A stretch of 11,407 bases of DNA from JAUVDZ01 sp964346325. Lineage in GTDB: Bacteria; Patescibacteriota; Gracilibacteria; UBA1369; PNNO01. Location of the stretch: NCBI GenBank assembly GCA_964346325.1, contig CAYFUK010000038.1, positions 1 to 11,407 on the forward strand, in the 5' to 3' direction. Under the pieces are notes generated by a model. The model saw only the letters and a list, made by a program, of their open reading frames with translations. It searched no databases and had not been told where the DNA came from. A program made the position numbers and the translations under genes. Shown here piece by piece: positions 1 to 6,050 of this stretch. Each line of letters opens with the position of its first letter. The first letter of the stretch is position 1.

Positions 1-30
1 TATTTTCATTATATTATAGCAAATATTGGC

Positions 31-58
31 TTGTTTTTCAATACAATAAGGCTACAAT
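31..58 (+). promoter_or_regulatory. Predicted aroE promoter (leaderless type)
   Basis: A -35-like TTGTTT (31-36) and a -10-like TACAAT (53-58) are separated by 16 bases. The aroE ATG begins at 65, six bases after the -10, so transcription would start at or next to the start codon. No Shine-Dalgarno sequence lies before the ATG. The boxes are seen directly; promoter activity and leaderless initiation are inferred. Confidence 0.5.
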
Positions 59-64
59 AAAATT

Positions 65-862
65 ATGGATATTTATGGGATTCTTGCACATCCGGCTTAT
101 CATTCACTCTCTCCCGCAATGCACAATGCGGGGTTTAAAGCTTTGGGAATTAATGCGGATTATCAATATTTCGATGTTACATCTGAAAATCTTGAAGAAT
201 TTATAAAAAAAATGCCTGAAAAAAATATTAAAGGATTAAGTATTAGCAAGCCTCATAAAGAAAAGATTTTGGATTTTATTCATAAGAGAGATGATCATGC
301 AAAAAAAATAGGCGCGGTTAATACAGTTTATATTAAAAATAAGGATTATCACGGAACCAATGTTGACTGGATAGGAATAAAAGAACCTATCGAAGAAGAA
401 ACAATAATCCGGGGAAAAAAAGTAATAATTTTAGGAGCGGGCGGCGCAGCAAGAGCAGCTGTCTATGCAATGAAAAAATCCGAAGCAGGCTCAATAACAA
501 TCCTTAACAGAACGGTTGAACACGCGCATGAACTTGCAAAAGAATTCAATTGCGAATATGGTCCGCTTGATGATTTTGATTATGCGAACATTGTAATTCA
601 GGCAACTTCAGCAGGCTTAAACAAGCCCGAAGGGATCCGGATTGTTCCTAAAGAAAAGATCAAAAAAAACATGCTTGTTTTTGAGATGATTTATACGCCG
701 CTTGAAACGCAGATCATAAAAGATGCAAAAGAGGTCGGCGCTGAATATATTACAGGCGAAAACATGCTTTTACATCAGGGGTATGCTGCATTCGAACTCT
801 GGACAAATCAAAAAGCACCAAGAGAAATTATGAGAAAAGCGGTAATGAATAAGCTTTACTGA
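65..862 (+). CDS. aroE: Shikimate dehydrogenase (NADP+)
   Basis: AroE reduces 3-dehydroshikimate to shikimate with NADPH in the cytoplasmic shikimate pathway to aromatic amino acids. The 265-residue length is normal for the family. The N-terminal substrate domain has the HSLSPAMHN signature (residues 13-21), the lysine of SISKPHKE at K65 aligns with the catalytic lysine, and NVDW supplies the paired aspartate D101. The nucleotide-binding glycine loop GAGGAAR is at 124-130, and the C-terminal GENMLLHQGYAAFELW block (231-246) contributes the conserved glutamine Q238. The form SxSKPHKE, rather than NVTVPFK, recalls the AroE part of AroDE-like enzymes, but no dehydroquinase domain is present. The ATG at 65 is the only start that retains the N-terminal strand. 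The gene overlaps the convergent membrane gene by 7 bases at its 3' end. Confidence 0.93.
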   Translation: MDIYGILAHPAYHSLSPAMHNAGFKALGINADYQYFDVTSENLEEFIKKMPEKNIKGLSISKPHKEKILDFIHKRDDHAKKIGAVNTVYIKNKDYHGTNVDWIGIKEPIEEETIIRGKKVIILGAGGAARAAVYAMKKSEAGSITILNRTVEHAHELAKEFNCEYGPLDDFDYANIVIQATSAGLNKPEGIRIVPKEKIKKNMLVFEMIYTPLETQIIKDAKEVGAEYITGENMLLHQGYAAFELWTNQKAPREIMRKAVMNKLY

Positions 863-1674
863 TTTTCTTTATCGCGCTTCCCTCCTCTTAAAAAATCAAT
901 ACCTTCCGTATCTTCAGGCTCAGGTTTTTCAGCGGCAATTTCTTCCTCTTCTTCTTCCGTAATTCCGTAATCTTTTGAATATTCCTGAAAAGTCGCGAGA
1001 TAATCTGTACCCCAGGTCTTAACTATCCACTGATAAATCATACCCACAATTCCAAACATAAATCCCACGGCTCCCCATAAAACAGGTAAAGCAAGGAACA
1101 ATAAAATAGTGGCGTTTCCGGTGGCCTGATACATCATAATATTAAAAGCAATCGCAAGCAAAATCCCAAATATTGTTGAATATACACCCAATAATGCATA
1201 TCTGTAATTTGCGATAATTTCAAAAATAAGAGCACTGGCAAGTACACTGAAAACAATCTGCAAACCGGCGGCATAACTCATAAATTCCAGGCCTATGCCC
1301 GTAGAAAACAAATATATGGGAATAAGAATAATAAAAACAACAATATTAACAATGAATATCTGAAAAAGCGATGTTGTTATACGATTATATTTATCACGCG
1401 CCGTGAAAGAAACAAACAACGGAGAAATAAGATTCGCCCCCAGTGTAGAAGCAAAAACCATACCCATTAAAATAAATATAAATAACGGATTAAGTGTGGT
1501 TTCGCTATCGCCCGCAGGTGCCAGAACAGGAGCAACAATTGATACTGTTAAGATATAAACAACAAGCAGAATAACGGTACCCACAATTCCTCCTCCAAGA
1601 CCCGCGAATGTTCTGGTAATTAAATTAAGGAATGTAAACTGCGGCATTTCTTTTTCCTGTTGTTTTTGTTCCAT
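856..1674 (-). CDS. Polytopic membrane protein, unknown function
   Basis: I do not recognise this 272-residue protein. It has a short polar N-terminus and about six hydrophobic segments (near residues 24-54, 62-90, 103-124, 134-156, 160-181 and 188-215). A charged cytoplasmic-type tail follows, with a run of six glutamates at 240-245 and further acidic and proline residues to about 258. The general layout recalls Yip1-type or other small polytopic families, but no diagnostic motif was found. It starts 9 bases after the lspA stop on the same strand, so the two are probably cotranscribed. Its stop overlaps the end of aroE. Start chosen: the ATG at 1674, just before the polar segment; no Shine-Dalgarno sequence is visible. 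Codon use looks like that of its neighbours. Confidence 0.75.
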   Translation of the reverse strand: MEQKQQEKEMPQFTFLNLITRTFAGLGGGIVGTVILLVVYILTVSIVAPVLAPAGDSETTLNPLFIFILMGMVFASTLGANLISPLFVSFTARDKYNRITTSLFQIFIVNIVVFIILIPIYLFSTGIGLEFMSYAAGLQIVFSVLASALIFEIIANYRYALLGVYSTIFGILLAIAFNIMMYQATGNATILLFLALPVLWGAVGFMFGIVGMIYQWIVKTWGTDYLATFQEYSKDYGITEEEEEEIAAEKPEPEDTEGIDFLRGGKRDKENQ

Positions 1675-1683
1675 AAATAAATT

Positions 1684-2142
1684 TTAAACTCTATTTATTT
1701 TACCATAAAATATCAAAATGGTAAAGATTCCAAGAGTTATCATGATATCGGCAAGGTTGAAAACGGGCCATATCCATATCGAAATATAATCAATCACATA
1801 ACCGTGAATTATTCTGTCGGTATAATTACTTATTGCACCGCCTGCAATCGCACCCGTTACCAACAATACCGATAATTTTTCAAATTTAAGATATTTCAAA
1901 ACAAGATAAAAAGCACCTACTATAAAAACAGGAACAATTATAAGCTGAAGCAAAAACGGAAGCTGTAGGCCAAAAGCAACTCCGGTATTCTGACTGTAAG
2001 TTAATTTAAAAAAATTATCCATTAAAATATAATCATTCACAAGATAAATTGCCGCTATCTCTTTTAAGAGTCTGTCCAAAATAAATATAAACAGCGCCGT
2101 AACAACAAAAATGCCAACATTTTTTTTAAAATTTCTTTTCAT
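1684..2142 (-). CDS. lspA: Lipoprotein signal peptidase (signal peptidase II)
   Basis: LspA is an inner-membrane aspartyl protease that removes signal peptides from diacylglyceryl-modified prolipoproteins. At 152 residues with four hydrophobic segments, it has normal family size. Conserved landmarks are ILDRLLK near the first helix (D23 region), NTGVAFG at 52-58, the SNYTDR block (105-110), and the two catalytic aspartates in VIDY (D118) and FNLAD (D132). The family's usual GN-L-DR motif appears here as SNYTDR, a mild variant. It is the first gene of a minus-strand pair with the downstream membrane protein and is divergent from ftsW. Start at 2142 follows the family's short N-terminus; an extended -10 element lies immediately upstream. 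Confidence 0.94.
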   Translation of the reverse strand: MKRNFKKNVGIFVVTALFIFILDRLLKEIAAIYLVNDYILMDNFFKLTYSQNTGVAFGLQLPFLLQLIIVPVFIVGAFYLVLKYLKFEKLSVLLVTGAIAGGAISNYTDRIIHGYVIDYISIWIWPVFNLADIMITLGIFTILIFYGKINRV

Positions 2143-2152
2143 ATCGGCAATC

Positions 2153-2161
2153 AGTATAACA
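2153..2161 (-). promoter_or_regulatory. Predicted extended -10 promoter of lspA
   Basis: Reading leftward, the sequence is TG-T-TATACT, a good extended -10 element, with the -10 hexamer at 2153-2158 and the TG at 2160-2161. No clear -35 is seen at 17 bases, which extended -10 promoters tolerate. Initiation about 7 bases downstream would fall near 2146, leaving roughly 4 bases of leader before the lspA ATG at 2142. Function is inferred. Confidence 0.45.
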
Positions 2162-2168
2162 TGAAATA

Positions 2169-2225
2169 TTGCCTGGCAGTATATGATTAGTGTACTATAA
2201 GTGCCCGCAGTAATACGCGAAATTT
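2169..2225 (+). promoter_or_regulatory. Probable ftsW promoter region (weak boxes)
   Basis: This is the forward half of the 83-base divergent gap between lspA and ftsW. TTGCCT (2169-2174) and TACTAT (2193-2198) are 18 bases apart. An alternative is TTAGTG (2187-2192) with TAATAC (2211-2216), also 18 apart and closer to the ATG at 2226. Neither is strong, and I cannot choose between them. No Shine-Dalgarno sequence precedes ftsW. Confidence 0.3.
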
Positions 2226-3434
2226 ATGCAAAAGACAAAATCAGATACGGTACTTTTAATACTTACTTTTGCACTCCTTCTTTTTGGAGTTGTTATGATA
2301 ACAAGTATAGGGGTGCCAAAATCAATTCAGCTTTCCGCTCCGGATATTTTATACCCCAACTGCGAACAGGACGGTGTTGACTGCTACCTTTTATTTAAAA
2401 ATCATGTGATAAGAATACTTGTGGGTCTTCTGGCGCTCTTTATATGCGCTAAAATTCCGTATAAATTCTGGAGAAGAATGTCTTTGCCCTTTTTTGCAAT
2501 CATGCTTTTGCTTTTATTGTTTGTACTGATAGCGGGTAAGGGTTTCGGAACAATCGCAAAAAGCTGGCTTGTTATTTTTAACACTTCTTTTCAGCCCGCG
2601 GAATTCGCAAAACTCGCATTGATATTTTATTTAGCCAGGTGGATGGATGAAAAAACAAAAGATGTAGAAAGTTTTCAGTACGGATTTCTTCCATTTTGTG
2701 TGATCGCGGGTTTGATCATATTACCTGTTGTTTTACAGCCGGATCTGGGATCGACACTTGTTTTAACTTTGATTGCGGTTTCAATTTACTTTGTTGCGGG
2801 TGCGCGAATAAGGCACTTATTATTGGGAACTTTTGCAGCGCTTCTGATTTCAATGATGGTTATTGCAAATGTTTCTCATGTTCGCGAACGTTTTATGGCA
2901 TACATTACACTTGATAAAGAATGCGTTGAAAATTACTGCTGGCAGTCGCAGCAGGCCAATATTGCAGTTGGCAGCGGGGGTTTCTGGGGAAAAGGTTTAA
3001 CTCAGGGAGTTCAAAAATCTTATTGGCTACCACAGGCTTCGGATGATTTTATTTTTGCGGCATCCGCTGAAGAACTGGGTTTTATAAGAATATTCTTTGT
3101 TGTGCTTGTTTACATTGCAATTGCTTACCGCGGATATAAAATAGCAAATACAGCACCTGATAGATTCTCCATGCTTCTGGCTGCCGGAATAACAACATGG
3201 ATAACCGCACAGGCATTTATTAACATAGGAGTAAATACGGGACTGCTGCCTGTTACAGGCATTACACTGCCACTCATAAGCTATGGAGGGTCATCCATAT
3301 TATCCACATTAATCGGAATAGGAATTCTATTAAATATATCAAGATATACAACACCATATGACACACATCGTTTTCACGGGCGGAGGAACAGCCGGCCATA
3401 TAACACCCAATATCGCCCTCATACGGAAAATTAG
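2226..3434 (+). CDS. ftsW: SEDS peptidoglycan glycosyltransferase FtsW/RodA
   Basis: SEDS proteins polymerise lipid II into glycan strands; FtsW acts at the septum with a class b PBP, RodA in the side wall. The 402-residue protein has about ten hydrophobic segments. It shows the family motifs QPDLGSTLVL (171-180), VGSGGFWGKG (248-257), DDFIFAASAEELGF (273-286, with D274 at the catalytic aspartate position) and LPLISYGGSS (348-357). Adjacency to murG favours FtsW over RodA. Two features are unusual. Extra cysteine pairs occur in the first extracytoplasmic loop (C46, C53) and in the large loop bearing D274 (C233, C238). The last 26 residues, basic and tyrosine-rich, are encoded inside the start of murG in another frame. 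Start at 2226 puts a short charged stretch before the first helix. Confidence 0.92.
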   Translation: MQKTKSDTVLLILTFALLLFGVVMITSIGVPKSIQLSAPDILYPNCEQDGVDCYLLFKNHVIRILVGLLALFICAKIPYKFWRRMSLPFFAIMLLLLLFVLIAGKGFGTIAKSWLVIFNTSFQPAEFAKLALIFYLARWMDEKTKDVESFQYGFLPFCVIAGLIILPVVLQPDLGSTLVLTLIAVSIYFVAGARIRHLLLGTFAALLISMMVIANVSHVRERFMAYITLDKECVENYCWQSQQANIAVGSGGFWGKGLTQGVQKSYWLPQASDDFIFAASAEELGFIRIFFVVLVYIAIAYRGYKIANTAPDRFSMLLAAGITTWITAQAFINIGVNTGLLPVTGITLPLISYGGSSILSTLIGIGILLNISRYTTPYDTHRFHGRRNSRPYNTQYRPHTEN

Positions 3435-4410
3435 AAAAAAGCATCCTGATTATCAAATTTTATATATAGGTTCAAAAAAAGGACCTGAAGCTAAGATGAT
3501 TTCTGCAATGGATATTGATTTTAAAGGTATTTATACGGGAAAATTGCGAAGATATTTTTCGTGGCGGAATCTTGTTGATTTCTTCAGGATTCCAATCGGT
3601 ATTGTTCAGTCTTTTTTAATATTAAGAAAATTCAAACCAAAAGTGGTTTTCAGCAAGGGCGGGTACGTAAGTATTCCCGTTACTTATGCAGCTTCATGGC
3701 TAAAAATTCCGATTATTCTACATGAATCGGACGTATTGCCGGGCCTGGCAAATACGATGGCGGCAAAAAAAGCATCGGTTATTTGCATGGCTTTTGATGA
3801 ATGCAAAGTTAATTTTCCAAAAGATGTAAAAAAAGTTTTAACAGGCAATCCCATACGGGAATATCTGTTAAAAGGAGATCCGGATAAGGGTTATGAGATT
3901 ACCGGTTTTTCGGGGCGCAAACCCGTAATACTTGTAATGGGAGGCAGCCAGGGGGCCAAACACATAAATGAAGCTTTAATTAATGCGTTGCCTGAAATAA
4001 GTGCACAAATCATTCACATAACAGGCAAAGGAAAGAAGATAAGAGACAATTCAAAACATTATAAATCCTATGAATATCTTAATAAAGAGCTTGCGGACAT
4101 ATACTCCATAACCGACCTGGTAATATGCAGATCCGGCGCCAACAGTCTTGCTGAAATTGAAGCACTTGGAATACCCGCGATATTAATTCCCATAGGAAAA
4201 TCAGCAAGTCGTGGTGAGCAAACCCTGAATGCGATTGCATATAAAAAAATTCATCCCAACACAATAGTAATTATGGATGAAGAACTAACGTCCGACAAAC
4301 TTACAAAGTCAGTGTCGGAACTTACTGACAAGAGTACCAAAAAACAACGGGAAAATAACGCTTTAGACAGGGTGATTGAAGTAATTGAAAATCTTGTTAC
4401 AAAAAACTGA
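3358..4410 (+). CDS. murG: UDP-GlcNAc:undecaprenyl-PP-MurNAc-pentapeptide GlcNAc transferase
   Basis: MurG adds GlcNAc to lipid I to form lipid II on the cytoplasmic face of the membrane, giving the substrate used by FtsW. The 350-residue length is normal for this GT-B fold, GT28 family enzyme. The first glycine loop GGGTAGHITPN is at residues 8-18, SKGGYVSIP at 99-107, HESDVLPG at 122-129, TGNP at 162-165, and the second glycine loop GGSQGA at 195-200. The UDP-GlcNAc site follows: CRSGANSLAEIEALG (257-271, with E266) and RGEQTLNA (285-292). The ATG at 3358 is required because the glycine loop begins seven codons later, so the 77-base overlap with ftsW is real as sequenced. No Shine-Dalgarno sequence is seen; translational coupling to ftsW is plausible. 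No murC follows. Confidence 0.95.
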   Translation: MTHIVFTGGGTAGHITPNIALIRKIRKKHPDYQILYIGSKKGPEAKMISAMDIDFKGIYTGKLRRYFSWRNLVDFFRIPIGIVQSFLILRKFKPKVVFSKGGYVSIPVTYAASWLKIPIILHESDVLPGLANTMAAKKASVICMAFDECKVNFPKDVKKVLTGNPIREYLLKGDPDKGYEITGFSGRKPVILVMGGSQGAKHINEALINALPEISAQIIHITGKGKKIRDNSKHYKSYEYLNKELADIYSITDLVICRSGANSLAEIEALGIPAILIPIGKSASRGEQTLNAIAYKKIHPNTIVIMDEELTSDKLTKSVSELTDKSTKKQRENNALDRVIEVIENLVTKN

Positions 4411-4416
4411 CAATAC

Positions 4417-4445
4417 TTGACTGATTCGGGTTATATGTATATTAT
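4417..4445 (+). promoter_or_regulatory. Strong sigma70-type promoter for the membrane-protein cluster
   Basis: TTGACT (4417-4422) and TATTAT (4440-4445) are separated by exactly 17 bases, one of the best promoters in the window. Transcription would begin near 4452, giving a leader of about 77 bases before the first long ORF at 4529. It starts only 6 bases after the murG stop. It separates this cluster from the ftsW-murG unit. Confidence 0.65.
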
Positions 4446-4471
4446 GTAAATGTAAAGGTGACTTGGGCGGG

Positions 4472-4493
4472 AAATTTTATGAAAGTAAAATTT
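4472..4493 (+). repeat. AT-only inverted repeat in the leader
   Basis: AAATTTTA (4472-4479) and TAAAATTT (4486-4493) are a perfect 8-base inverted repeat around the 6-base spacer TGAAAG. It lies in the transcribed leader between the promoter at 4417-4445 and the gene at 4529, and it covers the start codon of a 12-codon ORF. As an RNA hairpin it would be weak because it is all A-U; it could instead be a protein-binding site or chance in AT-rich DNA. Confidence 0.3.
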
Positions 4494-4517
4494 AAATTTT
4501 TGGTTTTTGCATTCTAA
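4479..4517 (+). other. Candidate 12-codon leader ORF
   Basis: ATG at 4479 opens a 12-residue frame, MKVKFKFLVFAF, ending with TAA at 4515-4517, 11 bases before the 75-codon gene. It alternates basic and hydrophobic residues like the start of a signal sequence. A GGGCGGG tract lies 8 bases upstream but is not a normal Shine-Dalgarno sequence. It may be an upstream ORF, a decayed gene start, or chance; there is no homology argument. Confidence 0.15.
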
Positions 4518-4528
4518 CAAGCTAAACC

Positions 4529-4756
4529 ATGACACTTGTGCTAATAACATCAATTCTCGGCGTATGCTCTGTAGTATTTTGCTTGTTAAGCATTAAAATT
4601 TTATATAAATATATTCATAAATATCGTCTTGATGAAAGCAAATATACTCTTTTATTCGGATTTTTAAGATTAAGATACATATCATTTCTATATATTTTTC
4701 TGACAATAGGGTTTGCTGTTAGCTCTACAATATTTATTTATTTCATTACATTATGA
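4529..4756 (+). CDS. Small two-helix membrane protein, unknown function
   Basis: I do not recognise this 75-residue protein. It has one hydrophobic segment at about 2-26 and a second at about 51-74, joined by a basic, tyrosine-rich linker (roughly 27-50), so both termini probably lie on the same side. It is the first gene of a three-gene run: its TGA overlaps the ATG of the PH-domain gene as ATGA at 4753-4756, a typical sign of translational coupling. This overlap, and the strong promoter at 4417-4445, are the main support that it is real. The ATG at 4529 has no Shine-Dalgarno sequence. It may be a partner of the PH-domain or LemA protein encoded next to it; this is inference from position. 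Confidence 0.65.
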   Translation: MTLVLITSILGVCSVVFCLLSIKILYKYIHKYRLDESKYTLLFGFLRLRYISFLYIFLTIGFAVSSTIFIYFITL

Positions 4757-5400
4757 ACTCGGAGACAAACAATACAAACCGTCATTTTAAAGGGCAGTCT
4801 TCCAATGAAGTTGTTGAAAGCTTCTGCAGGAAGCACTGGATTGTTATAGCAAAAGATCTTATTGGCTTCTTTATTTTTTTAGGAGTTATTACCGTTACCG
4901 GAATGTATTTTAAAAATATTTATGATTTTTTTGTCCGGGATTCGGTTATTGTTAATCTTATTGCTTTTGGATTGGCCGGATTATTCACATTTTACATACA
5001 CAGGTTTTTTCTCAGAATGATAAATTACTTTTTGGAAATAGTTATTATCACAAATTACAGAATTGTTGTTCTTAAAAAATCTTTATACCTCAAAGATTCA
5101 AAAGACGCCACGGATCTGCCCAAAATTCAAGATATTAGAAAACACCAGGATGGAATTTTAAGAAATATTTTAAGATTCGGTGACCTTGAAATTACTTTAT
5201 CTTCTTCTTCTACAACAAAAATATTAAAAAACATGCCTAATCCGGATTATCATTTCAGAAAAATAAACAGGGTTAAAAGAAACTATATTAAAGAAAGGCT
5301 CGGCAAAAACAGGCAAAAACAAGAAGGTATTAAAGAGGAAGATTCAAAGCCTTTTCCAATTGAGGAACCAACGTTTGCAGCTGAAGATTCATTAGGGTAA
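4753..5400 (+). CDS. Membrane protein with bacterial PH domain (bPH2/YdbS-like)
   Basis: The 215-residue protein has a polar N-terminus, two hydrophobic segments (about 33-50 and 65-85) and then a domain typical of the bPH2/YdbS family at about 93-170. Visible landmarks are ITNYRIVVLKKSLYLKD (99-115), the LPKIQDIRKHQDGILRNILRFGD segment beginning at 122, and MPNPDYHF (161-168), equivalent to the usual N-P-D/P ending of the family. A highly basic linker (about 170-190) and an acidic tail follow. Such proteins are membrane-anchored with a cytoplasmic PH-like fold; their function is generally unknown. It overlaps the 75-codon gene by 4 bases and is followed 9 bases later by a LemA-family gene, so the three form an operon. 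Confidence 0.82.
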   Translation: MNSETNNTNRHFKGQSSNEVVESFCRKHWIVIAKDLIGFFIFLGVITVTGMYFKNIYDFFVRDSVIVNLIAFGLAGLFTFYIHRFFLRMINYFLEIVIITNYRIVVLKKSLYLKDSKDATDLPKIQDIRKHQDGILRNILRFGDLEITLSSSSTTKILKNMPNPDYHFRKINRVKRNYIKERLGKNRQKQEGIKEEDSKPFPIEEPTFAAEDSLG

Positions 5401-5409
5401 AATCAAATT

Positions 5410-5946
5410 ATGTATGATTTGATTTTTATAAGCGCCGGAATAGTAATAATTCTTATATTTTTCTTTAGTGTTTCTGTAATACATATAAGAACACTCAGGG
5501 ATGATATTAATTTACGATGGTATAATCTTGTTGATAAGCTTCAGTATAGGCAGGATCTTTTACCTATACTCATCGAAACAGCAAGGCTTTTTATAACTGA
5601 AAAACAAGTGGATTTCAACAGACTAACGGATCAAACAATAAAAGCCCGAATGAATGCCGGAACCGTTACAAAACCTTCTACCGACAAAATTGTATATGAG
5701 CATGAGTTCAGCAGACATCTAAAAAAAGTTATTGAACTGTGTGAAACTGCAGATGCCTTACGTGTAAATTCAATATATCTGGAAATAAAAAAAGAAATAA
5801 GGGATATTGAAAAAGATATTCACAGGCTCGAACAGGAATATAATGAAAAGGTAAGAAATCATAATAATATTATTGGACGTTTTTATAATATGCCTGCTGC
5901 GTCCGCGCTTAGATACGATAAAAAGTTGATTTTTGAATTTGAGTAG
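5410..5946 (+). CDS. LemA family membrane-anchored protein
   Basis: The 178-residue protein has one N-terminal hydrophobic helix (about 4-26) followed by a mostly helical extracellular or periplasmic-type domain, as in LemA. Family features are the WYNLVDKLQYRQDLLPILIE segment (37-56), matching the usual V-x-L-Q-R-R-x-D-L-I-P-N-L-V-E block, and EYNEKVRNHNNIIGRFYNMP (143-162), matching the terminal Y-N-x-x-V-R-x-Y-N segment, ending in a phenylalanine-rich F-E-F-E. LemA function is not well established. Here the middle looks diverged and includes charged helices at 122-147. It is the last gene of the PH-domain operon and starts 9 bases after it, without a Shine-Dalgarno sequence. A symbol is withheld because the family is broad. 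Confidence 0.8.
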   Translation: MYDLIFISAGIVIILIFFFSVSVIHIRTLRDDINLRWYNLVDKLQYRQDLLPILIETARLFITEKQVDFNRLTDQTIKARMNAGTVTKPSTDKIVYEHEFSRHLKKVIELCETADALRVNSIYLEIKKEIRDIEKDIHRLEQEYNEKVRNHNNIIGRFYNMPAASALRYDKKLIFEFE

Positions 5947-5990
5947 AGTCGGCATGCGGAGGAGATTTTAAAAGATTTTCAAAAAAAGTC

Positions 5991-6019
5991 TTGACGGTGA
6001 GCGAGGCCTCACCTATAAT
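5991..6019 (+). promoter_or_regulatory. Consensus-like lexA promoter
   Basis: TTGACG (5991-5996) and a perfect TATAAT (6014-6019) are 17 bases apart, with an A/T-rich stretch just upstream (about 5967-5988) that could act as an UP element. The start would be near 6026, leaving a leader of about 25 bases before the lexA ATG at 6051. Two inverted repeats fill the spacer and the start-site region, so this strong promoter is probably tightly repressed. Confidence 0.85.
5997..6012 (+). promoter_or_regulatory. Candidate LexA operator 1 (GTGAG-N6-CTCAC)
   Basis: Arms GTGAG (5997-6001) and CTCAC (6008-6012) are separated by 6 bases. With the flanking G and C the arms extend to GGTGAG/CTCACC (5996-6013). 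The site exactly fills the spacer between the -35 and -10 of the lexA promoter, a position where a bound repressor blocks RNA polymerase. The assignment to LexA is inferred from autoregulation known in the family. Confidence 0.65.
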
Positions 6020-6035
6020 GTGAGTATACACTCAC
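6020..6035 (+). promoter_or_regulatory. Candidate LexA operator 2 (GTGAG-N6-CTCAC)
   Basis: Arms GTGAG (6020-6024) and CTCAC (6031-6035) have the same 6-base spacing as operator 1, and the arms extend inward to GTGAGT/ACTCAC. It begins on the base after the -10 and covers the expected transcription start. Its centre is 23 bp from that of operator 1, about two helical turns, so two dimers could bind on roughly the same face. The N6 cores of the two sites differ, so the shared arms are unlikely to be a simple duplication. Confidence 0.65.
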
Positions 6036-6050
6036 TATTAATTATTTTAT

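Noticed and set aside
2170..2178. Short palindrome TGCC-T-GGCA in the lspA-ftsW gap as an operator
   Set aside because: Four-base arms are too short to support a site, and no second copy was found.
2696..2914. A 72-codon plus-strand frame inside ftsW, rich in cysteine
   Set aside because: It lies entirely within conserved FtsW coding sequence in another frame, and its cysteine content follows from the base composition of codons in a shifted frame.
2226..4410. Alternative genetic code with TGA as glycine or tryptophan
   Set aside because: aroE, murG and mutS all end at TGA exactly where their families end, and no in-frame TGA interrupts a conserved protein.
5955..5966. GGAGGAG tract after lemA as a Shine-Dalgarno sequence
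   Set aside because: No start codon follows at a suitable distance; the next ATG that begins a gene is lexA at 6051.
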